Shown here in pieces: positions 1 to 6,319 of a stretch of DNA of 6,485 nucleotides. This DNA is from Flavobacterium sp. (lineage in GTDB: Bacteria; Bacteroidota; Bacteroidia; Flavobacteriales; Flavobacteriaceae), in contig SXQR01000088.1 in the NCBI GenBank assembly GCA_005792865.1, positions 1-6,485 of the forward strand, read 5' to 3'. The stretch's first letter is position 1. Every line of letters begins with the position of its first letter. The notes under the pieces are model-generated. The model had not been told where the DNA came from. It saw only the letters and a list, made by a program, of their open reading frames with translations, and did not search any database. The position numbers and the translations under genes were made by a program.

Positions 1-1
1 A

Positions 2-415
2 CAGTTTCCCGAAAGCCAGAATGTTTTTCTCTACGATTCCCAGACCTCGACCTACCACGACCTGCGCGACGGGATCACGGAGATATTTGTCCCAGCGGGG
101 CTTCACATTGACAGGTTTGAGATCACTTTTGTCGACGCCGCGCTTTCCGTTCCTGGGCAAACATCGGCCGCACTGGCGGTCATGGCCGACGACACATCCG
201 AGCAACTCCTGATACGCAACCCCGGAAATCTGGCTTTGGGCACCTTCAGCCTTTTTGATCTGACGGGCAAACGCGTTTCTTTCCGGTCCGCACTCGGCGA
301 CCTGGCCGAAGCCCATGTTTCGCTCGCGGGTTTGAGTGAAGGTGTCTATCTTTGCAGGATAGAAATCGACGGAAAAAGTCCTTTCATCACAAAGGTGCCT
401 TTCCGCAGGCAATAA
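2..415 (+). CDS. C-terminal fragment of a secreted protein with a type IX secretion sorting domain (partial)
   Basis: The reading frame is open from the left edge and ends at TAA 413-415, giving 137 residues of a larger protein that begins outside the window. The first part (NVFLYDSQTSTYHDLRDG, then HIDRFEITF) resembles the stretch often found just before the sorting signal in flavobacterial surface proteins. The last 75 or so residues (LLIRNP, FSLFDLTGKRV, LSEGVYLCRIEIDGK, then ITKV) follow the pattern of a Por/T9SS type A sorting domain: a small beta-sandwich with an FDLTGK strand, a GVYL strand and a basic tail. In this family the domain directs export across the outer membrane by the PorU/PorV machinery and is then cleaved off. 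The function of the N-terminal part cannot be told. The next gene starts within a few bases, so read-through is possible. Confidence 0.85.
   Translation, partial: QFPESQNVFLYDSQTSTYHDLRDGITEIFVPAGLHIDRFEITFVDAALSVPGQTSAALAVMADDTSEQLLIRNPGNLALGTFSLFDLTGKRVSFRSALGDLAEAHVSLAGLSEGVYLCRIEIDGKSPFITKVPFRRQ
347..354 (+). promoter_or_regulatory. Possible -7 box (TATCTTTG) inside the 3' end of the sorting-domain gene
   Basis: TATCTTTG matches the Bacteroidota -7 consensus TAnnTTTG exactly and lies about 70 bases before the presumed start of the deaminase gene, so it could drive the downstream three-gene transcript. Against this, no TTTG or TTG sits at the usual 17-23 base distance; TTTG at 331-334 is only 12 bases away. 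The bases also encode YLC of the conserved GVYLCRI strand, so the match may be a coincidence of coding. Confidence 0.25.
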
Positions 416-422
416 GAGACTA

Positions 423-1310
423 CTGGAATTCCATACACAGGAGATCGCCACGGGACATCCGTCGGTCTCGCTTTTTTTAAGGCGGGATGATTTGCTGCAT
501 CCACTGATTTCCGGAAATAAGTTCCGAAAGCTCAAATACAATATCATCGCTGCAAAAGAAAGCGGAAGGCCCATCCTGACCTTCGGGGGCGCCTATTCCA
601 ACCACATCGCCGCCACTGCCGCAGCGGGAAAACTGCACGGTGTCGCCACGATCGGCGTCATCAGGGGCGAGGAACTGGAACACGGTCCGCTCAACCCGAC
701 ACTTGATTTTGCCCGTTCGCAGGGCATGAAGCTCCATTTTATCAACAGGCAAACGTATCGGGACAAACACCTGCCGTCAGTCCTATCCCTTATGCAGCAA
801 CGGTTTGGGGCTTTCTTCCATCTGCCCGAAGGCGGTACCAATGAGGACGCGGTGCGCGGATGTGAAGAAATTTTGGGCGAGGCCGATTTTGGATTTAATT
901 ATATTTGCTGTGCCTGCGGTACCGGCGGTACTTTGGCGGGCCTTTCGCGCAAGGCTGACGAAAACCAAAGAATTCTGGGATTTGCGGCGTCCAGGGACGA
1001 ATCGGTCGGTGAGACGATCAGGAAGTACAGCCGGAAAGACAATTGGACACTGCTTAATGATTTTGATTTTGGCGGATACGGCAAGGTCAATCCGGTCCTT
1101 ATCGATTTCATCAACGGTTTCAAAAGTGAATATGGCGTGGGGCTTGACCCGATTTATACGGGAAAGATGATGTTTGGCGTTATGAGTATGCTTGCAGAAG
1201 GATACTTTGAACCGGGCGCGAGGATTCTTGCAGTACATACTGGAGGCCTGCAGGGAATTGCCGGCATGAACCTGCGATTGAAAAGTTCGAATTTGCCCTT
1301 AATTGAATAG
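423..1310 (+). CDS. PLP-dependent 1-aminocyclopropane-1-carboxylate deaminase / D-cysteine desulfhydrase family protein
   Basis: This is a fold-type II PLP enzyme of the ACC deaminase/D-cysteine desulfhydrase family, which releases ammonia (with 2-oxobutanoate or pyruvate plus sulfide) from small amino acids. It is presumably cytosolic, and the true substrate cannot be read from sequence. Counting from codon 423, visible motifs are SGNKFRKLKY (about 30-39, with K33 as the likely Schiff-base lysine), GGAYSNH (55-61, with S59 in the place of the catalytic serine), the phosphate-binding CGTGGT (165-170), LDPIYTGK (242-249) and HTGGLQG (273-279). The length of about 295 residues fits the family. 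The start is uncertain. The first ATG, GTG or TTG in frame is TTG 492, but family-like sequence (SLFLRRDDLLHP) runs upstream of it, and the frame is open back to a stop at 360-362. I chose CTG 423 as a plausible non-AUG start, 7 bases after the previous stop. The next gene follows after 2 bases. Confidence 0.85.
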   Translation: MEFHTQEIATGHPSVSLFLRRDDLLHPLISGNKFRKLKYNIIAAKESGRPILTFGGAYSNHIAATAAAGKLHGVATIGVIRGEELEHGPLNPTLDFARSQGMKLHFINRQTYRDKHLPSVLSLMQQRFGAFFHLPEGGTNEDAVRGCEEILGEADFGFNYICCACGTGGTLAGLSRKADENQRILGFAASRDESVGETIRKYSRKDNWTLLNDFDFGGYGKVNPVLIDFINGFKSEYGVGLDPIYTGKMMFGVMSMLAEGYFEPGARILAVHTGGLQGIAGMNLRLKSSNLPLIE

Positions 1311-1312
1311 AT

Positions 1313-2221
1313 ATGATCAGGAAAATTTCCTTTTTACTGATGTTGCTCATCGCCGCAGCGTGCGGCAGCAGCAAATCGGTGGCGAAACGCCCGGTTACCA
1401 AAAAGCACTCGACATCCGTGGCGCGCACTGTCCGCAAGCCGGCCGCCAGGCCTACGACGCAATCCGCTGAACGCCGCAAGATCGAACAACAGTATGAGAC
1501 GGCGCGGGAAGATTCAAAATCGAACTCAAAGGAAACCGTTTATTCAAAGCAGGAAATCCTGGAAGCCACGACGCGGGTCAAGGTCACGACGGCGATGGTG
1601 TTGGATTACATCGAAACGTACAAGGACATTGCCAAGGGGAATATGGCCCAATACGGAATTCCGGCCAGTATTATCTTGGGCCAGGGGATACTGGAATCGG
1701 GCGCCGGCACAGGGCCTCTGAGCAATATTGCGAACAACCATTTCGGGATCAAGTGCCATAAGGAATGGACTGGCGAAAGTGTATCGTATGACGATGATGC
1801 GGCGGGGGAATGCTTCCGGAAGTACAGCGAATCGGCCGAATCTTACCGCGACCACTCGCTGTTTTTGACTTCCCGGCAGCGGTATGCGGGCCTCTTCAGC
1901 CTTGACAAGGACGACTATAAGGCATGGGCCAAGGGGCTTCGTGCAGCCGGCTATGCCACCGATCCGAAATATCCCGAGAAACTTATTGGCATCATTGAAC
2001 GCTACCAGTTGCAGCGATTTGACGCCGAGGTCCTGGGCCGCGAGTATGCACCGACAGTAAAACAGCCGAGTGATGTCGCGGCGAGCCGTTACCAGGTTAC
2101 GCAGGGCGATACGCTGTATTCGATTTCAAGGCGGTTCAACATCAGCGTGGACGAACTTCGCCGCAAGAACAACATTACCGACAATACCATTTCCATCGGT
2201 CAACAGCTAATCGTAAACTAA
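1313..2221 (+). CDS. Lipoprotein peptidoglycan hydrolase: glucosaminidase domain plus LysM
   Basis: This is a predicted cell-envelope muramidase/N-acetylglucosaminidase of 302 residues that cuts the glycan strands of peptidoglycan. An N-terminal signal ([17 protein letters not shown]) ends in a lipobox-like AAAC, so Cys17 is probably lipidated and the protein anchored to a membrane facing the periplasm. Residues 20-90 are a low-complexity linker rich in Lys, Arg, Ser and Thr. Residues about 95-237 match the glucosaminidase domain of the FlgJ/AcmA type: [19 protein letters not shown] holds the likely catalytic Glu128, followed by NNHFGIKC and a conserved YRDHSLFL segment. Residues about 259-301 are one LysM repeat ([19 protein letters not shown]), which binds N-acetylglucosamine chains. 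The ATG lies 2 bases after the deaminase stop. Its stop TAA 2219-2221 shares a base with the ATG of hemL, so translation of the two is probably coupled. Confidence 0.92.
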   Translation: MIRKISFLLMLLIAAACGSSKSVAKRPVTKKHSTSVARTVRKPAARPTTQSAERRKIEQQYETAREDSKSNSKETVYSKQEILEATTRVKVTTAMVLDYIETYKDIAKGNMAQYGIPASIILGQGILESGAGTGPLSNIANNHFGIKCHKEWTGESVSYDDDAAGECFRKYSESAESYRDHSLFLTSRQRYAGLFSLDKDDYKAWAKGLRAAGYATDPKYPEKLIGIIERYQLQRFDAEVLGREYAPTVKQPSDVAASRYQVTQGDTLYSISRRFNISVDELRRKNNITDNTISIGQQLIVN

Positions 2222-3507
2222 TGCTTTATCAGAGGAGCAGTGCGCTTTTTCAGGAGGCGCAACGCGTCATACCCGGCGGGGTCAATTCGCCCGTACGTGC
2301 ATTCAAATCGGTAGGGGGCACCCCGATATTCGTGGAAAGGGCAGAAGGAGCTTACCTCTTTGATGCCGATGGGAACCGGCTGATCGATTACATCAACTCC
2401 TGGGGTCCGATGATCCTGGGCCACACGCATCCGGCCGTCATAAAGGCGGTTTGCGACCGCGCCAGGCTGGGCACCTCTTTCGGGATGCCTACCCAGCTTG
2501 AGACCCGCATTGCCGAACTTGCGATTTCCATGATTCCCGGTGCCGATAAGATCCGGATGGTGAATTCGGGGACCGAGGCGTGCATGAGCGCAGTAAGGCT
2601 CGCCCGCGGATATACGGGCCGGGACAAGATCATCAAGTTTGCCGGTTGCTACCACGGCCATTCCGATTCATTCCTGATACAGGCCGGAAGCGGCGCGATG
2701 ACATTTGGAACACCCAACAGTCCGGGCGTCACCAGGGGCACGGCACAGGATACACTATTGGCGCGGTACAACGACATGGAAAATGTCGAGCAGCTTTGCA
2801 GGGCGAATTCCGGTGCCATTGCCGCGATCATCATTGAGCCCGTCGCAGGAAACATGGGCTGCATCCCGCCGGCAGAGGGTTTTCTTGAAGGTTTGCGCAC
2901 CATTTGCGATCGCGAAGGCATCCTGCTAATCTTTGATGAAGTCATGACCGGATTCAGGCTGGCAAGGGGCGGGGCACAGGAATTGTTCGGCGTCCGGGCG
3001 GACATTGCCACTTTTGGAAAGGTAATCGGTGGCGGGCTGCCCGTAGGGGCATTTGCCGCGCGCAGCGAGATCATGGATCATCTGGCTCCGCTGGGGCCCG
3101 TGTACCAAGCCGGAACGCTCTCGGGTAATCCGCTGGCCATGGCGGCCGGATATGCGATGCTGCAGGAACTGGACAAAGACCCAAACATTTATAAGCGCCT
3201 GGACGAAAAGACCTCCTACTTAAAGAGCGGAATGGAGAAGTGTTTGGCAGAGGCCGGCATCGACCATACCATCAATCGGGTCGGTTCCATGATATCGGTA
3301 CACTTTGACCGCGAGCCGGTGACCGATTTCACGACGGCGGCGCGTGGTGACAACCAGCGTTTCAGGGATTTCTTCCATGGGCTTCTGGCCGCCGGGATCT
3401 ACATCGCGCCTTCGGCTTACGAAACCTGGTTCATCACCGATGCCCTGACGTACGAAGACCTCGACCTCACGATTGCGGCCGTGGAAAAAGTTGCCGCCCA
3501 ATTGTAG
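2221..3507 (+). CDS. hemL: Glutamate-1-semialdehyde 2,1-aminomutase
   Basis: HemL moves the amino group of glutamate-1-semialdehyde to give 5-aminolevulinate, the second step of the C5 route to heme and other tetrapyrroles. It is a cytosolic PLP enzyme of aminotransferase class III, usually a dimer. The 428-residue length is normal for the family. Visible motifs are the N-terminal [11 protein letters not shown] (18-28), NSGTEA (115-120, phosphate-binding region), YHGH (144-147), FDEVMTGFR (238-246, with Asp239 contacting the pyridine nitrogen) and [15 protein letters not shown] (264-278), where Lys267 is the Schiff-base lysine. The VNSPVRAF start and the GxLP loop separate it from ornithine or GABA aminotransferases. 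The ATG overlaps the previous stop by one base (TAATG). No other hem gene is in the window, so it is not in a heme operon here. Transcription should end at the hairpin 50-80 bases downstream. Confidence 0.97.
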   Translation: MLYQRSSALFQEAQRVIPGGVNSPVRAFKSVGGTPIFVERAEGAYLFDADGNRLIDYINSWGPMILGHTHPAVIKAVCDRARLGTSFGMPTQLETRIAELAISMIPGADKIRMVNSGTEACMSAVRLARGYTGRDKIIKFAGCYHGHSDSFLIQAGSGAMTFGTPNSPGVTRGTAQDTLLARYNDMENVEQLCRANSGAIAAIIIEPVAGNMGCIPPAEGFLEGLRTICDREGILLIFDEVMTGFRLARGGAQELFGVRADIATFGKVIGGGLPVGAFAARSEIMDHLAPLGPVYQAGTLSGNPLAMAAGYAMLQELDKDPNIYKRLDEKTSYLKSGMEKCLAEAGIDHTINRVGSMISVHFDREPVTDFTTAARGDNQRFRDFFHGLLAAGIYIAPSAYETWFITDALTYEDLDLTIAAVEKVAAQL

Positions 3508-3559
3508 GGAAAAAAGTTTACGGAAAATATTCGCAACATCTTTGCTGCGGATTGCGCAT

Positions 3560-3585
3560 AAAAAAAGGCTGCCGAAGCAGCCTTT
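3560..3585. terminator. Bidirectional intrinsic terminator between convergent hemL and the small secreted-protein gene
   Basis: A perfect 9-base-pair stem, AAAGGCTGC at 3564-3572 and GCAGCCTTT at 3577-3585, closes a four-base loop at 3573-3576. Read on the minus strand the loop is TTCG closed by C-G, the very stable UUCG tetraloop, and the stem is followed by a run of T from the seven A at 3560-3566. That makes a textbook terminator for the minus-strand gene ending at 3599. Read on the plus strand it follows hemL by about 55 bases and has only a short T-rich tail, so it should be weaker in that direction. Confidence 0.85.
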
Positions 3586-3598
3586 GTCATTTATCTAA

Positions 3599-3946
3599 TT
3601 ATCTCGAAGCCTTGGGCGTGGCCTGCGGCGAGGTCCCCAATAGGTGCGGGTGGCCTTCAAGTTTGCGCAATTGATCCGGTGTAAGGATCGTGCGCAGGCG
3701 CTCGTCCACGAGTCGTGCCATTTCGGACTTGCGCTCAACCGAAAACTGTGGATCGGCAGTGGCGCGGTGCTTCTGGACAAGCAAAACGATGAATTCTTCC
3801 TGTTGCTTTCCCTGCAAACCAAGAGTCTCCGAAAGTTTATGGGCTTCTATCTTCGCCTTTTCATCGGCGGTCAACTTTTGCTCCTGCGCGCTGGCGCTGA
3901 AAGCACATGCCAGGAACAGGGTCAGGGCAGCAACAAATTTCTTCAT
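3599..3946 (-). CDS. Small exported helical protein with LTxxQ-like motifs (Spy/CpxP-like)
   Basis: A 115-residue protein of unknown exact function. It begins with a signal peptide (MKKFVAALTLFLACAFSASA, cleavage likely after residue 20) and is predicted to lie in the periplasm or be secreted. The rest is mostly charged helix, with LTADEK at 25-30 and ILTPDQLRKLE at 87-97. Paired LTxxQ-type motifs mark the Spy/CpxP/LTXXQ group of helical periplasmic proteins, some of which are stress-related chaperones or metal responders in proteobacteria; that role is only an inference here. The tail (GHPHLLGTSPQATPKASR) is short and disordered-looking. The ATG at 3946 was preferred to an in-frame TTG at 3976, because the TTG falls inside the promoter -7 box. 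The gene lies behind a related gene and ends at a strong terminator. Confidence 0.75.
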   Translation of the reverse strand: MKKFVAALTLFLACAFSASAQEQKLTADEKAKIEAHKLSETLGLQGKQQEEFIVLLVQKHRATADPQFSVERKSEMARLVDERLRTILTPDQLRKLEGHPHLLGTSPQATPKASR

Positions 3947-3973
3947 CTGTATAACTTTTTGAAAATTAGTAAC

Positions 3974-4004
3974 CAAAGCTAATCAATTTGGTGATTTCGC
4001 CAAA
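3974..4004 (-). promoter_or_regulatory. Bacteroidota-type promoter of the 115-residue exported protein
   Basis: On the minus strand, TTTG (4004-4001) and TAGCTTTG (3981-3974) match the -33 and -7 elements of the Bacteroidota housekeeping promoter (TTTG and TAnnTTTG), with a 19-base spacer. Transcription would begin near 3967, leaving a leader of about 20 bases before the ATG at 3946. The -33 box begins 2 bases past the stop codon of the upstream gene, so this gene can be expressed apart from it. Confidence 0.8.
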
Positions 4005-4005
4005 A

Positions 4006-4446
4006 TTATTTTTGCTCCATTTTTTTGGCACCCTGCTTCATTTTCATGCGCTTTTCCCGTGCCACTTGTTTATTTCCCTTGCGGGCCTCCCATTTCGCGA
4101 ATTGTTCGGGCGTCAAGATCTGTTTCATCCGGGCCTTCATTGCGATCTTCTCGTCAAGCATCGCCTTGCGTCGTGCAAAATGTTCGTCCTTGGACATTTC
4201 CTTGCGCGCCTCTTTGGCGCCCTTGCGTTCGGCGATCAGTTTTTCGCGTTTTGCAGACTGTTCGGCAATGATTTTGGCCATTTCCTTTTGCTGCGCTGCC
4301 GAAAGATCGAGCTCCAGGGTCATTTCCTTAAGCCGGAGTTCATTGCGCTGCCCTGCTGTCAGCCTCGGTTTTTCGCTTCTGGCGGCTTCCTGTGCAAATG
4401 ATGTCAGCCCAACGGCCAGCATCGCGATCATCATGAGTTTTTTCAT
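4006..4446 (-). CDS. Small basic exported protein with two LTxxQ motifs (Spy/CpxP-like, DUF4890-type)
   Basis: A 146-residue protein with a signal peptide (MKKLMMIAMLAVGLTSFAQ, cleavage near residues 18-19). The mature part is highly charged and probably all helix. It carries LTAGQRNELRLKEMTLELDL (29-48), an LxxxQQKEM segment and ILTPEQFAKWE (110-120), and ends in a Lys/Arg/Met-rich tail. The twin LTxxQ motifs and layout resemble small flavobacterial proteins placed near the Spy/CpxP group. Function is unknown; a periplasmic chaperone or stress-buffer role would be a guess from distant relatives. The ATG at 4446 was chosen because it starts the signal peptide; an upstream in-frame extension to 4506 has no such sense. 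It lies 77 bases after the lysS stop with no TAnnTTTG box in the gap, so it may be read from the lysS transcript. The gene downstream looks like a shorter, diverged relative. Confidence 0.78.
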   Translation of the reverse strand: MKKLMMIAMLAVGLTSFAQEAARSEKPRLTAGQRNELRLKEMTLELDLSAAQQKEMAKIIAEQSAKREKLIAERKGAKEARKEMSKDEHFARRKAMLDEKIAMKARMKQILTPEQFAKWEARKGNKQVAREKRMKMKQGAKKMEQK

Positions 4447-4523
4447 TTTAAGTCGTTTTTGTTTGGCCCATAGGATGCCATGACCGCGCCAGGGTTTAAG
4501 CTGCACTGCTTTTTATGAAAAAT

Positions 4524-6224
4524 TTATTGCCTGATCTCGACGATCTTGGATTCGCCCTCCACGATGACATGTACCAACCCGTGCTTGGCCAAGCCCTTCA
4601 TCGCGGCATCCCATTTCTTTCCGCTGAGCCCGGCCTGTGCGCGAAGGGCATCCAGTGCCAGGCGTTTGCTCGAGGTCAGGATTTCAGATATCAGCTTTTC
4701 GTCGGGCGTCAGTTCGACCGATTTTTTTTCCGGTCGCATCTGTGGGAAAAATAGCACTTCCTGAATCGAGGCATTGTTTGTCAGGAACATGATGAGCCTG
4801 TCCATGCCGATGCCAAGGCCCGAAGTGGGGGGCATGCCGTATTCAAGTGCGCGCAGGAAGTCGTGATCGATGAACTGGGTGGCTTCGTCATCGCCGCGTT
4901 CGGCCAGTTTGAGCTGCGCTTCGAACCTTTCGCGTTGGTCGATGGGGTCGTTGAGTTCCGAATAGGCATTGGCCACTTCCTTTCCGCAGACCATGAGCTC
5001 GAAACGCTCGGTCAGTTCGGGGTTGTCGCGGTGCGATTTGCAGAGCGGGCTCATTTCCTTGGGATAATCGGTTATGAAAGTCGGCTGGATGAAATTGCCC
5101 TCGCATTTCGCGCCAAAGATCTCGTCGATCAGCTTGCCTTTGCCCATGGTCGCATCGACTTCGATACCCATTGATTTCGCAGCCGCGGCCAATTCTTCCT
5201 CAGACTTGCCCGTGATGTCAAATCCCGTGTATTGCAGGATCGCATCGGTCATCGTCACCCGCTTGTAGGGCGCCTTGAAATCGACCGTATGTTCGCCGAA
5301 AACCGCCTCGGTGGTCCCGTTGACCGCAATCGCACAATGCTCGAGCATCTGCTCGGTAAAATCCATCATCCAATTGTAATCCTTGTAGGCGATGTATATT
5401 TCCATGGCGGTGAACTCCGGATTGTGCGTCCTGTCCATCCCCTCGTTGCGGAAATTCTTGGAAAACTCATACACGCCCTCGAAACCGCCCACGATGAGCC
5501 TTTTCAGGTAAAGTTCGTTCGCGATCCTCATGTAGAGCGGAATGTCAAGCGAATTGTGGTGCGTTACGAAAGGCCGGGCCGCCGCGCCTCCCGGAATCGA
5601 CTGGAGGATGGGCGTCTCCACTTCCAGGTAGCCCCTGTCATTGAAGAACGAGCGCATCGCATTGAACAATTTCGTGCGCTTGATGAAAGTTTCCTTGACG
5701 TGGTCGTTGACGGTCAGGTCCACGTAGCGCCTGCGATAGCGCTGCTCGGGATCGGCAAATGCGTCGTGGATCTTGCCATCGGCATCCGTCTTGACAATCG
5801 GCAAGGGTCGCAGCGCCTTTGAAAGCACCGTGAGTTCGGTGGCGTGAACTGAAATCTCGCCCACCTGCGTGCGAAAGACTTTTCCCTTGATCCCTATGAA
5901 ATCGCCGATATCGAGCAATTTTCGGAACACGGTGTTGTATTGGGTGCTCTCGGCGTCAGAGCTGATGTCGTCGCGTGAAATGTAAACCTGGATGCGTCCC
6001 TCTGAATCCTTGAGTTCGGCAAACGATGCCTTGCCCATGATGCGCCGCGACATCATTCGGCCCGCCAGCACGACTTCACGGCCTTCAAAGGCGTCGAAAT
6101 CGGCCAGGACCTGCGCGGTCATCGCGGTAACCCTGAATTCATTTGCGGGATACGGGTCGATCCCCAATTCTCGAAGTTGCCTTAACGCTTCCCTGCGAAG
6201 TAGCTCCTGTTCAGACAGTGCCAT
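4524..6224 (-). CDS. lysS: Lysyl-tRNA synthetase, class II
   Basis: LysS charges tRNA-Lys with lysine using ATP, in the cytosol. The 566 residues contain an N-terminal helix, an OB-fold anticodon-binding domain (about 50-135), and the class II catalytic core: motif 1 (about 183-207, ending in GYLEVETPIL), motif 2 (FRNEGMDRTHNPEFTAME, 258-275) and motif 3 (GLGIGMDRLIMFL, 469-481). The insertion at about 330-385 lies between motifs 2 and 3. The core ends near residue 498 (FFPQMRP), where E. coli LysS also ends. The extra 65 or so residues (ELTPDEKLISEIL to the end) look like a small helical, winged-helix-like tail; longer LysS proteins of this kind are, to my knowledge, usual in Bacteroidota. 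The ATG at 6224 fits the family N-terminus and lies just below a good promoter. No clear terminator follows, so transcription may continue into the small exported proteins. Confidence 0.97.
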   Translation of the reverse strand: MALSEQELLRREALRQLRELGIDPYPANEFRVTAMTAQVLADFDAFEGREVVLAGRMMSRRIMGKASFAELKDSEGRIQVYISRDDISSDAESTQYNTVFRKLLDIGDFIGIKGKVFRTQVGEISVHATELTVLSKALRPLPIVKTDADGKIHDAFADPEQRYRRRYVDLTVNDHVKETFIKRTKLFNAMRSFFNDRGYLEVETPILQSIPGGAAARPFVTHHNSLDIPLYMRIANELYLKRLIVGGFEGVYEFSKNFRNEGMDRTHNPEFTAMEIYIAYKDYNWMMDFTEQMLEHCAIAVNGTTEAVFGEHTVDFKAPYKRVTMTDAILQYTGFDITGKSEEELAAAAKSMGIEVDATMGKGKLIDEIFGAKCEGNFIQPTFITDYPKEMSPLCKSHRDNPELTERFELMVCGKEVANAYSELNDPIDQRERFEAQLKLAERGDDEATQFIDHDFLRALEYGMPPTSGLGIGMDRLIMFLTNNASIQEVLFFPQMRPEKKSVELTPDEKLISEILTSSKRLALDALRAQAGLSGKKWDAAMKGLAKHGLVHVIVEGESKIVEIRQ

Positions 6225-6243
6225 GTCTCTAAATTTTAGTGCG

Positions 6244-6274
6244 CAAAGATAATATAAATAGGTGATGTGCCAAT
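6244..6274 (-). promoter_or_regulatory. Bacteroidota-type promoter of lysS
   Basis: On the minus strand, ATTG (6274-6271) and TATCTTTG (6251-6244) are separated by 19 bases. The -7 element fits TAnnTTTG exactly and the -33 element keeps the TTG core. The predicted start is near 6237, giving a leader of about 13 bases before the ATG at 6224. The same 19-base spacing occurs at the promoter at 3974-4004, which supports both calls. Confidence 0.75.
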
Positions 6275-6307
6275 TGCGGCAGGCAGACGACCTATCGTGT
6301 TTTACCG

Positions 6308-6315
6308 TAAATTTG
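6308..6315 (+). promoter_or_regulatory. -7 box (TAAATTTG) just before lipB
   Basis: TAAATTTG fits the Bacteroidota -7 consensus TAnnTTTG and ends 4 bases before the lipB ATG. A start about seven bases past the box would fall on or next to the ATG, which predicts a leaderless or nearly leaderless mRNA. The expected -33 position (about 6285-6288, AGAC) does not match TTTG, so the promoter is either weak, helped by a regulator, or not real. It shares the 95-base gap with the lysS promoter on the other strand. Confidence 0.4.
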
Positions 6316-6319
6316 CACC

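Noticed and set aside
21..212. 63-residue plus-strand open frame at the left edge
   Set aside because: It overlaps, in another frame, the protein ending at 415, whose sorting-domain pattern continues unbroken through this stretch.
900..907. TATATTTG, a perfect TAnnTTTG box within the deaminase gene
   Set aside because: The nearest TTTG (872-875) is 24 bases away, outside the usual spacing, and the site is deep inside a coding region about 400 bases from the next start codon.
783..1238. 151-residue open frame on the minus strand across the deaminase gene
   Set aside because: It is antisense to a gene with clear PLP-enzyme motifs, has no recognisable domain or promoter, and looks like a shadow of the codon pattern.
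2649..3074. 141-residue open frame on the minus strand inside hemL
   Set aside because: It covers the conserved core of hemL in antisense; its composition and lack of motifs mark it as a shadow frame.
4025..4483. 152-residue open frame on the plus strand across the LTxxQ gene
   Set aside because: The minus-strand frame has a signal peptide and LTxxQ motifs; the plus frame is rich in Ser, Arg and Phe without a domain, as expected for an antisense shadow of a Lys/Glu-rich gene.
4496..4516. Short inverted repeat AAGC...GCTT after lysS, considered as a terminator
   Set aside because: Only four base pairs with a six-base loop; too weak to call.
5232..5822. 196-residue open frame on the plus strand inside lysS
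   Set aside because: It is long, but fully antisense to the conserved catalytic and OB-fold parts of lysS, with no domain or promoter of its own.
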